The position numbers were made by a program, and so were the translations under genes. From contig CAMZFV010000020.1 in assembly GCA_947306175.1 (NCBI GenBank), positions 1 through 53,516 on the forward strand: a DNA stretch of 53,516 nucleotides, given 5' to 3'. A model generated the notes under the pieces. The model searched no databases and was not told the DNA's origin. It saw only the letters and a program-made list of their open reading frames with translations. Origin of the DNA: an uncultured Prevotellaceae bacterium. GTDB taxonomy: Bacteria; Bacteroidota; Bacteroidia; Bacteroidales; Muribaculaceae. Each line of letters opens with the position of its first letter. Positions within the stretch are counted from its first letter, which is position 1. This document shows positions 16,901 to 24,607 of this stretch, one piece after another.

Positions 16901-19900
16901 GAAATAACCAATGCTATCTTCAGCAAATGTAAACTGATATTCTGATAAAAGGCTATATGCTTCATTGTAATCAAGTGAATCTAAACGCATCTGTAATGAT
17001 TCTTGTGACCGTCCGCCATTCAACTTGAATTCTGAATATGAATCTTCATCTTTTACAAGAGATAGTTCAACATTGTTTGAAATTTGTTCTGCACTAAATC
17101 GATTAATCTCTTCAAGATTAGACATTTCCTCATCAAAAGCAGCAGTATTATCTATTGGTTCATCATTCGTACAAATATAATCTACTGCAATATTGACAGG
17201 TAAATCGGCATTCTGGCTGTTTCCAAATTCGCCAGCAGTTATCCATAGATCCTTTTGCTCATCATAAGTAGCCTCAAGTGGCCACCAATGATTTTTAGCA
17301 GTTCTGACATATAGCATCACATTCGACACTGCTTGGTTATTGGTAAAGATTATGGTATATGTAAAAGTCCTATGATTATCATACATATCATAGCTGTAAT
17401 GTTGACTTGTAGCGGACGGATTCAAGAAATCAAACGTAATCAAGTAAGGCGTTGGACCACGCTGCTCATTATATTGAGTCGCCGAAGAGACTATTACCCA
17501 ATTCCTGTCATAAGTTGTTTCCACCATTTCTGTAAGCAGTTCTAGTCCATGTGGAGTAATCACTTTTGCATAAATCTCATGACGTGACATGTTATACGGT
17601 TTGTATAACTCACAATTAGTCATCCATGAACCATTTGCCAATGATTTTGTGTGCCCAATAAGCACTTCGTTGTCATATATATTGATATCGCACACTCCTG
17701 TAGCTGTACCAGAAACAAGAATCGTTGTTTTTGCTGTCTTTGATGGGACGTTAATCGACATTATATCTGCTGTAAATGGAGCATTTCCAATAGGTTGTGT
17801 GATATAATCATCATTGCCAATCAGTTTAAACTTAATGTAAGCGCTGGGGAAAAAGTCTCCAGAGACTGTAGGAATAGCGCAGAAACGAACAACATCATCA
17901 AAATCTGACATTGGAATAGTGATTCGGTTCCCATTTAGCGTATAGACTCCTTCAGTAGTTCCCACTAGTACAGAGTTCTCATACAAAAAACACGATTCTG
18001 GCAAGTCGATGATCAATTGCACATCACTTACCATATCATTATATATATCTTTAAAATCAATCCGCGATCTAAAGGTCAAATAATTACCAATTACTATATT
18101 CGGCTTATTGACACTGAATGATGTCGGATACTCCGTATAATAAAACTTACTCTCGTCAAAGAAAGGCACTTCGTCAATCGTCACTTTACTAATCGAGCCA
18201 CTCTTTATATTAACAACACTTTCCACAAAGTCTTCATTAACCTGAAGACCAGTTGCTGCAAACTGATTCAAATCATAGATAGAGTTAAAAAAGTCACTCT
18301 TGCCCATTGTAATCAGTCGATAATTTCCATCAGGCAAATCATCAATCGTCAGTGAACCATTTGAATAGTCAGCAGACTTGACCAGTTTATTATCAGTATC
18401 GTAGAGTATTCCCACCACCTTGGGATTAATATTTTTATTGAAAGTCGCAGTGACCGAACCCAATTCCATGATGTCAAATATGGCAGTAGCCTTTTGCTCG
18501 GCAATAGTAGCGGTAGTCTTGACGGGATTGAACGCACCCTTGCGGCTCGATGCCGTCAACTCAAGTTCATCACCATCGTTGACATCCTCCATCAGGACGA
18601 TTTGCGGATACTGCACGCTGATGTCTGTGATGGCACGACTAGAGGTTTTGTTATAAACCTCATAGTCCACATTATTGTAATCACTATACCAGTTCTGCGT
18701 CTCTGCACTCTCGTCCTCACTATGAGCGGGAGTGTAAGTCAAGTTGACGTTGACCACAGCCCCGGTAATGGGGTTAAGTGCCACATCAGACAAGGTCACG
18801 TTACTGTCACCAGTCATCAGGTCATCACAATCTACAGTTTGAGTGATATAGCCTTGGGCGGCTACAGTCAACTTCGTAGGGGCAGTCAAAGCATCCAAGT
18901 TATATACACCCTGATTGTCAGTTGTTGCAGTGATGGTCTTGGTATTACCACCAGCAAATGTCTGGGTTGCCGAAACGCTTGCTCCATATAGCGGCATGTT
19001 AGTAGTTGCCTCCTTGACCTTACCACTCAGTTGGGTATGAGTGATAGCCGTCAACTGGCAAACAACAGTATTATCACCATCTTTGACAGTATAGGTCATA
19101 TTGGCTGGCAAAAAATAAGCTGTTGCTAGCCCTTGGGGTAAGGTGACACTATAGATTAGTATGCGACCCGCAAGCAGACCAGCGATTTGGTTGCCCTGAA
19201 CAAGCAGTTCGCCGTTTTCGTCTTTCCAAGAGACTTTTGCCTGATCAGTGACATCTTGACCACTAGACAATTTCACAGCCAAAGTCACAGTCTGCGGTTT
19301 CTTTAACGACGGAAATGAAACGGAAACATCCTCCTCGCCAACCTCAACATTCTCTATCTTACCATACTCATCTCCATACTGGTTGATTAACGTTACATCC
19401 CAACTCGAGTTTTGCTCTATTCCATAAAACTTATAGCTCGTCTTGTCCGTTATAGTATAATGAGATGTCTTATTCCCATCTGTGCTATTAATATATAACT
19501 GCAATTGATTATAATCTTCTACATTTATATTTTCTGGAAGATTGACAATTAGACTAAGTTCATCGCTAATTGAACATATCTCAAATTCTTTCCATCCATT
19601 TGCCTCTTGATAAATACTTACGGAAGAAACTGGTACAAATACAACCATATCAGAAGAGACTTGATAGAACACGTAAGAACCTACTAATGTGGGTGGTTCA
19701 ATCGCCTTGCACGTCATAATAGTCAATGCTGTGCAGTTAGAGAAGGCATAAGAGTTGATTGTGGTGACAGATTTACCAATGCAAACATTGGTTAGTCCTG
19801 TGCAACCATTGAACGCATTTGATCCTATTGTTGTAACGGCATCTGGAATATTTATGATGTTGAGACTGGTACAGCCATTAGCAAAATAGGCAGGAATACG

Positions 19901-21922
19901 CTTAACCGTCTCACCTATGATGAATTCCTCAGTAGTTTTTGGGAAAATACTACTTGTGAAATCATTGCAATTCTCAGCATTAAAATAAACGGATTTAACC
20001 CCAGAACAGCCTTCAAATACAGTAGAGCCAATTGAAGTAACTGATGAGCCTATCGAGACATTCCTTATTCCCGTGCAACCACTGAATGCATATTTTCCGA
20101 TAGAAACGACGGAATTAGAAATCAAAACACTCGACAACCCTTGGCAACTATACGCGAAATAATTGGGAATCCGTTTCACATTATCCCCAATGACTATCTC
20201 TTCAATTGTTGACGGAAATAGACCACTAGAAAAATCACCGCATTCTATTGCATTAAAACAAATAGCCTTTAGCCCCGTACAACCAGAGAAAGCGTTTTGA
20301 TTGATAGTTGAAACAGAATTACCGATGGTGGTACGGATTAAACTAGTACAATCCTTGAAAGCACTATTGGGGATCGATTTTACCTGATCGGGAATTACAA
20401 CCTCTGTGATTTTAGAGCCTTTAACGAAATTGGCGGGCAAATCCTCCACTTCTTCACCTATAGTGACAAACTCAAGATTAGGAAAACTAAGACCTTCCAT
20501 TGAGGTACAATTCTTTGCATTCCAAGCAAGTGTTTTTATATTATTGCACCCTGTGAACGAGCTACTTAATATACGATTAACCAAAGCGCCTATAGTTAAA
20601 TTTTCCAGACTAGAGCACCCAGAAAAAGTACCATAATTTACAGATGTTACACCATCGCCTATTACTACAGTCGAAATATTGGAACAGCCATAGAAAGCGT
20701 AATTTCCAAGAGAAGTAACTGAATTGGGAATAACAACACTCGTTAATCCAGTGCAGCCAGAAAACGCATACCCTCCCAAATCAGAAATCGAATTGGGAAT
20801 AATTACGCTCATTAAACCTGAACATTTCTCAAATGCGTTACTTCCAATCGTGCTAACACTATTACCAATTGACAACTCAGTTAGATTTGTACAACCTTGA
20901 AAAGCGCCACTCCCTATAGAATTCACCGAGTTTGGTATCAATACTCGATTAAGTGCTGTGCAACCAGCAAAGGCCGAACCTTCAATCGTTTTTAAGCCAT
21001 CATCTATCGTTAGTTCAGTCAATGCAGAACAGTTGTAAAAAGCGCTATAACCAATTGAAGTAACCGAACTAGGTATTCTCACACTTTCAAGACTAGAATA
21101 GCCATAAAAAGCACAACTACCTATAGAAGTTACCGTACTTGGTATATTCAAATCTGTAACTTCTTCACCATTCAAATACAGATGTTGCGCGTAATACAGA
21201 GGACTACTGCTTTCAGATGAAAATGAGATCTGGCACCATGACTCAATACTCGAAATATTTACTTTTGTAAGATTTGAACAGCCCTCAAAGGCACCAGCAT
21301 TAATTGAAGTGATACTGCTAGGAATTGTTATACTTGTGAGACCAGTACATCCACTAAACGCATTCTCTTTAATAACTGATAGTGTATTTGGTAAGACTAA
21401 ATCAGTAATCTCAGAGTCAATAAAATATAGATGATGAGCAATCGTGAGAGGGTTGGTACCAAAATCAATATTGCACCATGCTGCCAAATCGTTTATGATG
21501 ACTTTATTAAAATTTGAACACCCTTGAAATGTTCCAACAAAAGAAGTATAAGAGCCACCTGGAGCCCAACTTTGATATTCAGCACCCGCTTCAATATACT
21601 GTAAAGAGTTGGGTATCGACAAAGAAGTAATATCGCACATGTAAAAAGCGCCACCGCTAATGCCAATTACATCATACGTTTTACCATCATGAGTAACTTT
21701 ACTTGGAATAACGACATCACCGCTATAACTGTAAACATAGACAGCACCAAATGAGTTCTGGAAGCACACTTCAACGGTGGTGGAGTCTTCAAGAATCTTG
21801 TAAAACACATTGTCTTCCATGAAGTCGGCATATTCATATTCCTGCGCCAAGCAAACTGGCGCAATGAACATCAATACAATCAACAACAATGTAGATCGCA
21901 GGGTTTGTAATCGGTTTTTCAT
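13949..21922 (-). CDS. giant cell-surface protein: BspA-type LRRs, Ig-like domains, chitobiase-type, dockerin-like and cohesin-like modules
   Basis: This 2657-residue protein has a signal peptide (cleavage near CLAQE, residue 27). Residues about 65-785 are LRR_5/BspA repeats (FxGCxxLxxIxIPxSVxxIG units of about 23 residues). About 965-1060 is a carboxypeptidase-regulatory-like fold, then beta-rich segments, a helix-rich unknown region (about 1500-1980), another prealbumin-like domain (about 1990-2085), an Ig-like region, and a chitobiase C-terminal-like domain (about 2300-2385). Next come two dockerin-like DVNGDGEVNIADINA repeats (about 2388-2448), a cohesin-like domain (MRPGDVCILNVTL, SAMQCDIVLPAGL, GDGFPVLTM; about 2450-2590) and a tail ending GVYVVVINGKGYKIVVK that resembles a type IX secretion signal. 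It probably acts in adhesion or scaffolding. The central and LRR coding DNA is much more AT-rich than the 3' end. Confidence 0.85.
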   Translation of the reverse strand: MKNRLQTLRSTLLLIVLMFIAPVCLAQEYEYADFMEDNVFYKILEDSTTVEVCFQNSFGAVYVYSYSGDVVIPSKVTHDGKTYDVIGISGGAFYMCDITSLSIPNSLQYIEAGAEYQSWAPGGSYTSFVGTFQGCSNFNKVIINDLAAWCNIDFGTNPLTIAHHLYFIDSEITDLVLPNTLSVIKENAFSGCTGLTSITIPSSITSINAGAFEGCSNLTKVNISSIESWCQISFSSESSSPLYYAQHLYLNGEEVTDLNIPSTVTSIGSCAFYGYSSLESVRIPSSVTSIGYSAFYNCSALTELTIDDGLKTIEGSAFAGCTALNRVLIPNSVNSIGSGAFQGCTNLTELSIGNSVSTIGSNAFEKCSGLMSVIIPNSISDLGGYAFSGCTGLTSVVIPNSVTSLGNYAFYGCSNISTVVIGDGVTSVNYGTFSGCSSLENLTIGALVNRILSSSFTGCNNIKTLAWNAKNCTSMEGLSFPNLEFVTIGEEVEDLPANFVKGSKITEVVIPDQVKSIPNSAFKDCTSLIRTTIGNSVSTINQNAFSGCTGLKAICFNAIECGDFSSGLFPSTIEEIVIGDNVKRIPNYFAYSCQGLSSVLISNSVVSIGKYAFSGCTGIRNVSIGSSVTSIGSTVFEGCSGVKSVYFNAENCNDFTSSIFPKTTEEFIIGETVKRIPAYFANGCTSLNIINIPDAVTTIGSNAFNGCTGLTNVCIGKSVTTINSYAFSNCTALTIMTCKAIEPPTLVGSYVFYQVSSDMVVFVPVSSVSIYQEANGWKEFEICSISDELSLIVNLPENINVEDYNQLQLYINSTDGNKTSHYTITDKTSYKFYGIEQNSSWDVTLINQYGDEYGKIENVEVGEEDVSVSFPSLKKPQTVTLAVKLSSGQDVTDQAKVSWKDENGELLVQGNQIAGLLAGRILIYSVTLPQGLATAYFLPANMTYTVKDGDNTVVCQLTAITHTQLSGKVKEATTNMPLYGASVSATQTFAGGNTKTITATTDNQGVYNLDALTAPTKLTVAAQGYITQTVDCDDLMTGDSNVTLSDVALNPITGAVVNVNLTYTPAHSEDESAETQNWYSDYNNVDYEVYNKTSSRAITDISVQYPQIVLMEDVNDGDELELTASSRKGAFNPVKTTATIAEQKATAIFDIMELGSVTATFNKNINPKVVGILYDTDNKLVKSADYSNGSLTIDDLPDGNYRLITMGKSDFFNSIYDLNQFAATGLQVNEDFVESVVNIKSGSISKVTIDEVPFFDESKFYYTEYPTSFSVNKPNIVIGNYLTFRSRIDFKDIYNDMVSDVQLIIDLPESCFLYENSVLVGTTEGVYTLNGNRITIPMSDFDDVVRFCAIPTVSGDFFPSAYIKFKLIGNDDYITQPIGNAPFTADIMSINVPSKTAKTTILVSGTATGVCDINIYDNEVLIGHTKSLANGSWMTNCELYKPYNMSRHEIYAKVITPHGLELLTEMVETTYDRNWVIVSSATQYNEQRGPTPYLITFDFLNPSATSQHYSYDMYDNHRTFTYTIIFTNNQAVSNVMLYVRTAKNHWWPLEATYDEQKDLWITAGEFGNSQNADLPVNIAVDYICTNDEPIDNTAAFDEEMSNLEEINRFSAEQISNNVELSLVKDEDSYSEFKLNGGRSQESLQMRLDSLDYNEAYSLLSEYQFTFAEDSIGYFCVRDTIIGTSYEVTIIDTREECAWKLRMDSLNICKNDSTIKKAVKNSWVKNAINAFKNQNGDILCNGLEVFNLFNDVLGFNKYAECAGKNSAFKVWVDMLEEYDDWDIEMRDAALKSIIAQCPNGEYKIDKENREILSNRLLQVEGVADNFHRKYIEFLTKYHDALFNSVIYDVGINLVSFGIGKLIGKGTYAGKIMKNSKNANYFQFILPTKNPLTRDRVANSLSLGACMLFESISEIFNPEANDFQAISRDFGEWAPLQQDGIMKAYLRLIEDAKSLYNNCESNDEDAESMYSGQLYPGPDMTFCIDPSGFVYEGVPSNRLQGVTATCYFKETVEDMYGDTHEEVVLWDAEQYGQENPLLTDENGYYRWDVPIGMWQVKYEKVGYETTYSDWLPVPPPQLDVNIGMVQMRQPEVIKARAYPQAVEFEFDKYMLPETLTSDNITVSVNGAAVGGTIEMLNAEVDDPTAITSIRRAPGTGLTLASRVRFNANSPFNADQVTLHVKQEVKNYADLQMAEDYVVTLPIEYEMEEIVADSTINVLYGDSRAMTVTVLPAMASKGKTLNVRTASPMIISTDTETYTLDNNGQAVVTVHGDLPGMGSLLFGVDGYDLSAATLVNVMMESEMTVATPAASIASGSEVEKGTAVYLYCKTEGATIYYTLDGSCPCDNTPARMVYDGSPIIINANMTIKAMATAPDLYDSDVATFVYRVSSGLRGDVNGDGEVNIADINALIDIILGGNTNEDTRARADVNGDGEVNIADINAVLDIILSPSNRIRLKVNRNDLLHMDDVTMRPGDVCILNVTLDDANRYSAMQCDIVLPAGLTLLGVSSMDGHISRADAMDENVSRVVDYSLGKRPFVGDGFPVLTMTVQADAALAPKSDITLTNVVLADADNKAWRVADCTARVNNSTGVNDLTAGAERVWVEGHTLCIEGRQAGIARISAINGITYDLDVKAGVNRFDLEAGVYVVVINGKGYKIVVK
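14585..14760 (-). repeat. two dockerin-like Ca-binding repeats within the giant protein gene
   Basis: Two near-identical coding units for DVNGDGEVNIADINA lie about 110 bp apart. Asp/Asn residues at positions 1, 3, 5 and 12 of the loop are kept, as in type I dockerin F-hand loops. The same module recurs at 34733-34890 in another gene. Confidence 0.85.
19690..21700 (-). repeat. tandem LRR_5 (BspA-like) coding repeats
   Basis: About 25-30 units of roughly 69 bp encode the pattern 'AFxGCxxLxxVxIPNSVxxIGxx'. Long and short units alternate; some are interrupted by GFPxTxEEIVIG segments. The DNA is AT-rich (visibly below 45% GC) compared with neighbouring genes. Confidence 0.85.
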
Positions 21923-22107
21923 AAATCACTCATTTTATGGCCTACATCTGGTCCTCATCAGGCGCGGCGGGTTAATGGGTATCGCGGTTAATGGCATATA
22001 ATAAAAGAAGGGCGTGAGGACATCGTTCTACCAAAAATGATGAAGAGCCGCCTTTCCTTTATCCTAAAAAGACTTGACACAATGGTAAATGAGATTTCAC
22101 CGTTGAA
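21923..22107 (-). promoter_or_regulatory. long 5' leader of the giant LRR protein gene
   Basis: The promoter at 22114-22144 predicts a leader of about 185 bases. On the minus strand CCATTAACC occurs twice, 17 bases apart (21970-21994 region). No riboswitch class is recognisable. The length suggests post-transcriptional control, which is inference. Confidence 0.4.
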
Positions 22108-22113
22108 TCGCCA

Positions 22114-22144
22114 CAAAATTACGAAAAGTAGGGAGAAGAGCAAA
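22114..22144 (-). promoter_or_regulatory. Bacteroidetes-type promoter of the giant LRR protein gene
   Basis: The minus strand has TTTG (22144-22141), a 19-bp spacer and TAATTTTG (22121-22114). This fits the consensus. Upstream of it lie the TTTTGTTTAATT repeats at 22200-22271, which may be operator sites. Confidence 0.7.
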
Positions 22145-22199
22145 GAAAAAACTCATTTTTAATTTGCTTTTCCGAGACGAAGTAGCTACGGCTAAACCT

Positions 22200-22271
22200 A
22201 ATTAAACAAAATGTTATTTAATCATTGAATGACTAGTTTTGTTTAATTTTGATACAAATTTTTGTTTAATT
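22200..22271. repeat. three copies of a 12-bp motif, one inverted: operator-like
   Basis: AATTAAACAAAA (22200-22211) is the exact inverse of TTTTGTTTAATT at 22237-22248 and again at 22260-22271. The two direct copies are 23 bp apart start to start. The set lies 60-125 bp upstream of the LRR gene promoter, a plausible place for a regulator site. Confidence 0.65.
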
Positions 22272-22273
22272 TC

Positions 22274-22398
22274 TCGGGCGTAAGCCCGATCATCATTCCA
22301 TGCGTGTATTCCAGCGCGATAAGGTTCCGTAGTGCGAGCCATCGGCTCGTAAGCCCTATCGTCGTCAGTGTTTATCCGTGCCGTGACTCAGTCACGGC
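22274..22398. repeat. cluster of three GC-rich palindromes (REP-like)
   Basis: Hairpin 1 is TCGGGC-GTAA-GCCCGA (22274-22289), with a GNRA-type loop. Hairpin 2 is CGAGCC-ATC-GGCTCG (22335-22349). Hairpin 3 is GCCGTGAC-TCA-GTCACGGC (22380-22398). All are perfect, set in AT-rich surroundings, and none has a poly-T tail that would make it a terminator. I see no further copies in this window. Confidence 0.6.
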
Positions 22399-22618
22399 CC
22401 CCATCATCCCTTCTCCTTCGATTATACTTCTGCTTTTTGACATTGACTTAATGCACATGGGTCACGTACATTTGCAATAGGGGTCTTTGACATGCCTTTA
22501 ACATAAAATAACAATCCCGCACCACCCCTTTTGTTTTGAACAAGACAAAACAACTCTTGAAAATCAACAGGTTACAAAATCAACCACAAAAACCACCCAT
22601 TGCTTTTCGACAGTTGAA

Positions 22619-22637
22619 GACAACTAAAAAAGTTGTC
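22619..22637. repeat. short perfect hairpin GACAACT-AAAAA-AGTTGTC
   Basis: A 7-bp perfect stem with a 5-A loop about 80 bp beyond the end of the ABC ATPase gene. AGTTGTCC is repeated at 22631-22638 and 22653-22660. On the minus strand the T run lies in the loop and not behind the stem, so it is not a classical terminator. Confidence 0.5.
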
Positions 22638-22715
22638 CAACTTAGTCCCCAAAGTTGTCCCTGTTGTCTGATAAAGCAGGCGGATGCCTTTAGTTAAATT
22701 CGTGAAATTTGTAGT

Positions 22716-23501
22716 TTAGAACGAGTAGTCGAGGATCGTGGGGTTGAAGTGGATTTCGCGGTTAACGAAGAGGCGGTTCATGGCGCCATCAGCGACTAAT
22801 TGGGCGGTGGTTCCTGTGATGACCTCGCGGTCGGTGGTGATGAGCCAAAGTTCATCGGCGAGCATGAGGGATTGAGAGATGTCGTGGCTGGAGAGCAGCA
22901 CCGCTTTGCCACGGTCGTGGGCGAGGGTCTGCAACAGGCGCATGGTCTCGATGCGGCTGGCGACGTCAAGGAAGGCCGTGGGCTCGTCCAGGATGATAAT
23001 GGGAGTCTGTTGGGCCAGTGCACGGGCGATCATTGCCTTCTGGCGCTCACCATCGCTAAGCGATGCCATGTATTCATCGGCCTTATCGATGATGCCGGCA
23101 TCAATCATCGACTGGCGGACAATTTCTCGGTCCTCGTCATCCAATCGCCCCAGGAAACCCGTATGCGGCTGACGTCCCAAGCCCACCAGTTCACGAACGG
23201 TGAGGGCTCCCGCCTGGATACGGTCCGTCGAAACCAGTCCAATGATACGAGAACGGTCTTTTTGGCTCATTTCCATCAGGCTCTTGCCTTCAACCGTAAT
23301 TTCGCCCTCTAATGGACTCTCGTCACAGGTAAGGGCACGCAGCAGGGTTGATTTGCCTGCACCGTTCTGTCCCAACAATGCGACCAGTTTGCCTTTCTCA
23401 AGGCAAAGGTTAAGTCCACTAAGCAGCGTAACGGCCTGGGTGCCGTTGCGGTAACCCACGGCAAGGTCACGGGTCGATAATATGGCGTTGTTCTCTTTCA
23501 T
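22716..23501 (-). CDS. ABC transporter ATP-binding protein of a FecCD-type (iron/siderophore/B12) importer
   Basis: This 261-residue ATPase drives the permease encoded just upstream. Visible motifs: Walker A GQNGAGKST (44-52), Q-loop region VSTDRIQAG, signature LSDGERQ, Walker B IIILDEPTAFLD, and the H-loop SSHD. The sequence around them is of the FepC/FhuC/BtuD type. It is the last gene of the binding lipoprotein-permease-ATPase set and starts 64 bp after the permease stop. The C-terminal part (RLFVNREIHFNPTILDY) is also common in Bacteroidales members. Substrate cannot be told from the ATPase. Confidence 0.9.
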   Translation of the reverse strand: MKENNAILSTRDLAVGYRNGTQAVTLLSGLNLCLEKGKLVALLGQNGAGKSTLLRALTCDESPLEGEITVEGKSLMEMSQKDRSRIIGLVSTDRIQAGALTVRELVGLGRQPHTGFLGRLDDEDREIVRQSMIDAGIIDKADEYMASLSDGERQKAMIARALAQQTPIIILDEPTAFLDVASRIETMRLLQTLAHDRGKAVLLSSHDISQSLMLADELWLITTDREVITGTTAQLVADGAMNRLFVNREIHFNPTILDYSF

Positions 23502-23565
23502 TACTAAGTTCTCAGTTTCTAGTCCCTAGTTTCTAGTTCTGTAGCTAAAAGCTAATAGCTAATAG

Positions 23566-24600
23566 TTAATTAAAATACTGGATACGGCGGCGGTTCAGGA
23601 TGATGTACAGGATGATGGGCACGCCGATGATGGGTGTAATGGCATTGATCGGGATGATGCCATGTGGGCTGCTCACGCTTGCCAACGAGCATAGCAGGGC
23701 GATGTCGGCACCCGCCAGAATGGTGGCAGGAACTAGTCGCGAATGGTTGCTCGTGCCCAATGACATGCGGGCGATGTGAGGCACTACCAGACCGATAAAG
23801 CCGATAGGACCGCAGAAGGCTGTGACCACAGCGGTCAAGACGCCCGTAATCATCAACAGGATGTTGCGCGTTCTCGACACATTGATGCCCAAGTTGCGGG
23901 CATAACGTGTTCCCAGCAGCAGTGCATTGAGCGGCTTGACCATCAGCGCCGACGCGATAAGCGCCAGAATGATGATACCCGCATAGACAGGCATCTGAGC
24001 CGCACTGACCCCTGAGAAATTGCCGAATCCCCATGCCACGTAGTTGTGTACTCCTTCCTCGGTCGCCACCGAGTTGAGCAATTGCACGACACTCGACGTG
24101 AGGTAGCTCACGAGAATACCGATGATGAGCAGCATCGTGTTGCTGCGAACCACCGCCGAGAATGCGATGAGTACAACCAGCACCACGCCAGCGCCCATCA
24201 AGGCGCCCACAAGGATGGCGATGTAACTGCCCACATTCTCACCCAGCAGGCCGCCCAGCGAGCCGCCCATTGCCAAGATGACAATGGCGACACCCAAGCC
24301 TGCACCCGACGACACACCCAGTATCGAGGGTCCCGCCAAGGGGTTATTGAAAGTCGTCTGCAATAGCAGACCCGAAATGGACAAAGCCGCACCAGCCAGC
24401 GCCGCCGTAGCGATCATGGGGATGCGGGATTGCAGGATGATGATTTCCCAAGCCTTATTATCACTGCCTTTGCCCGTAACGATGTCAGCAATACTGCCCA
24501 CGGGGATATCCACCGAGCCAAAGACCAGGCACGCCAGAGCGAGCACCACCAGCAGCACCGTAAGGGCGATGATGGTAATGACATAGCGGCGATATGACAT
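23566..24600 (-). CDS. FecCD/BtuC-family ABC permease
   Basis: This 344-residue inner-membrane permease has about nine or ten membrane segments. Family motifs: RIPMIATAALAGAALSISGLLLQ near the N-terminus, NPLAGPSILGVSSGAGLG, and the late GPIGFIGLVVPHIAR, which contacts the ATPase. I place the start at ATG 24600, 7 bases after the stop of the binding-protein gene. An alternative TTG at 24615 would add five residues and overlap that gene by eight bases. It imports an iron chelate, heme or cobalamin; no riboswitch or Fur-like site was found to decide between them. Confidence 0.9.
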   Translation of the reverse strand: MSYRRYVITIIALTVLLVVLALACLVFGSVDIPVGSIADIVTGKGSDNKAWEIIILQSRIPMIATAALAGAALSISGLLLQTTFNNPLAGPSILGVSSGAGLGVAIVILAMGGSLGGLLGENVGSYIAILVGALMGAGVVLVVLIAFSAVVRSNTMLLIIGILVSYLTSSVVQLLNSVATEEGVHNYVAWGFGNFSGVSAAQMPVYAGIIILALIASALMVKPLNALLLGTRYARNLGINVSRTRNILLMITGVLTAVVTAFCGPIGFIGLVVPHIARMSLGTSNHSRLVPATILAGADIALLCSLASVSSPHGIIPINAITPIIGVPIILYIILNRRRIQYFN

Positions 24601-24607
24601 GGGGCTA

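Larger units (their letters stand above)
22145..22715. other. 571-bp gene-free stretch with repeats and hairpins
   Basis: No credible gene is present; a 72-codon frame at 22262-22480 has no recognisable features and overlaps the palindromes. The stretch holds the TTTTGTTTAATT repeat set (22200-22271), three GC-rich hairpins (22274-22398), and a zone with several copies of GTTGTC/GACAAC (22535-22680), including a 7-bp stem with an AAAAA loop at 22619-22637. Confidence 0.75.

Noticed and set aside
22200..22271. Phase-variable invertible promoter
   Set aside because: The 12-bp inverted arms are short and the promoter of the gene lies outside them; no site-specific recombinase gene is in the window.
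22262..22480. Possible small protein gene
   Set aside because: The frame runs through three GC-rich palindromes, has no recognisable composition, and no promoter stands at its start.
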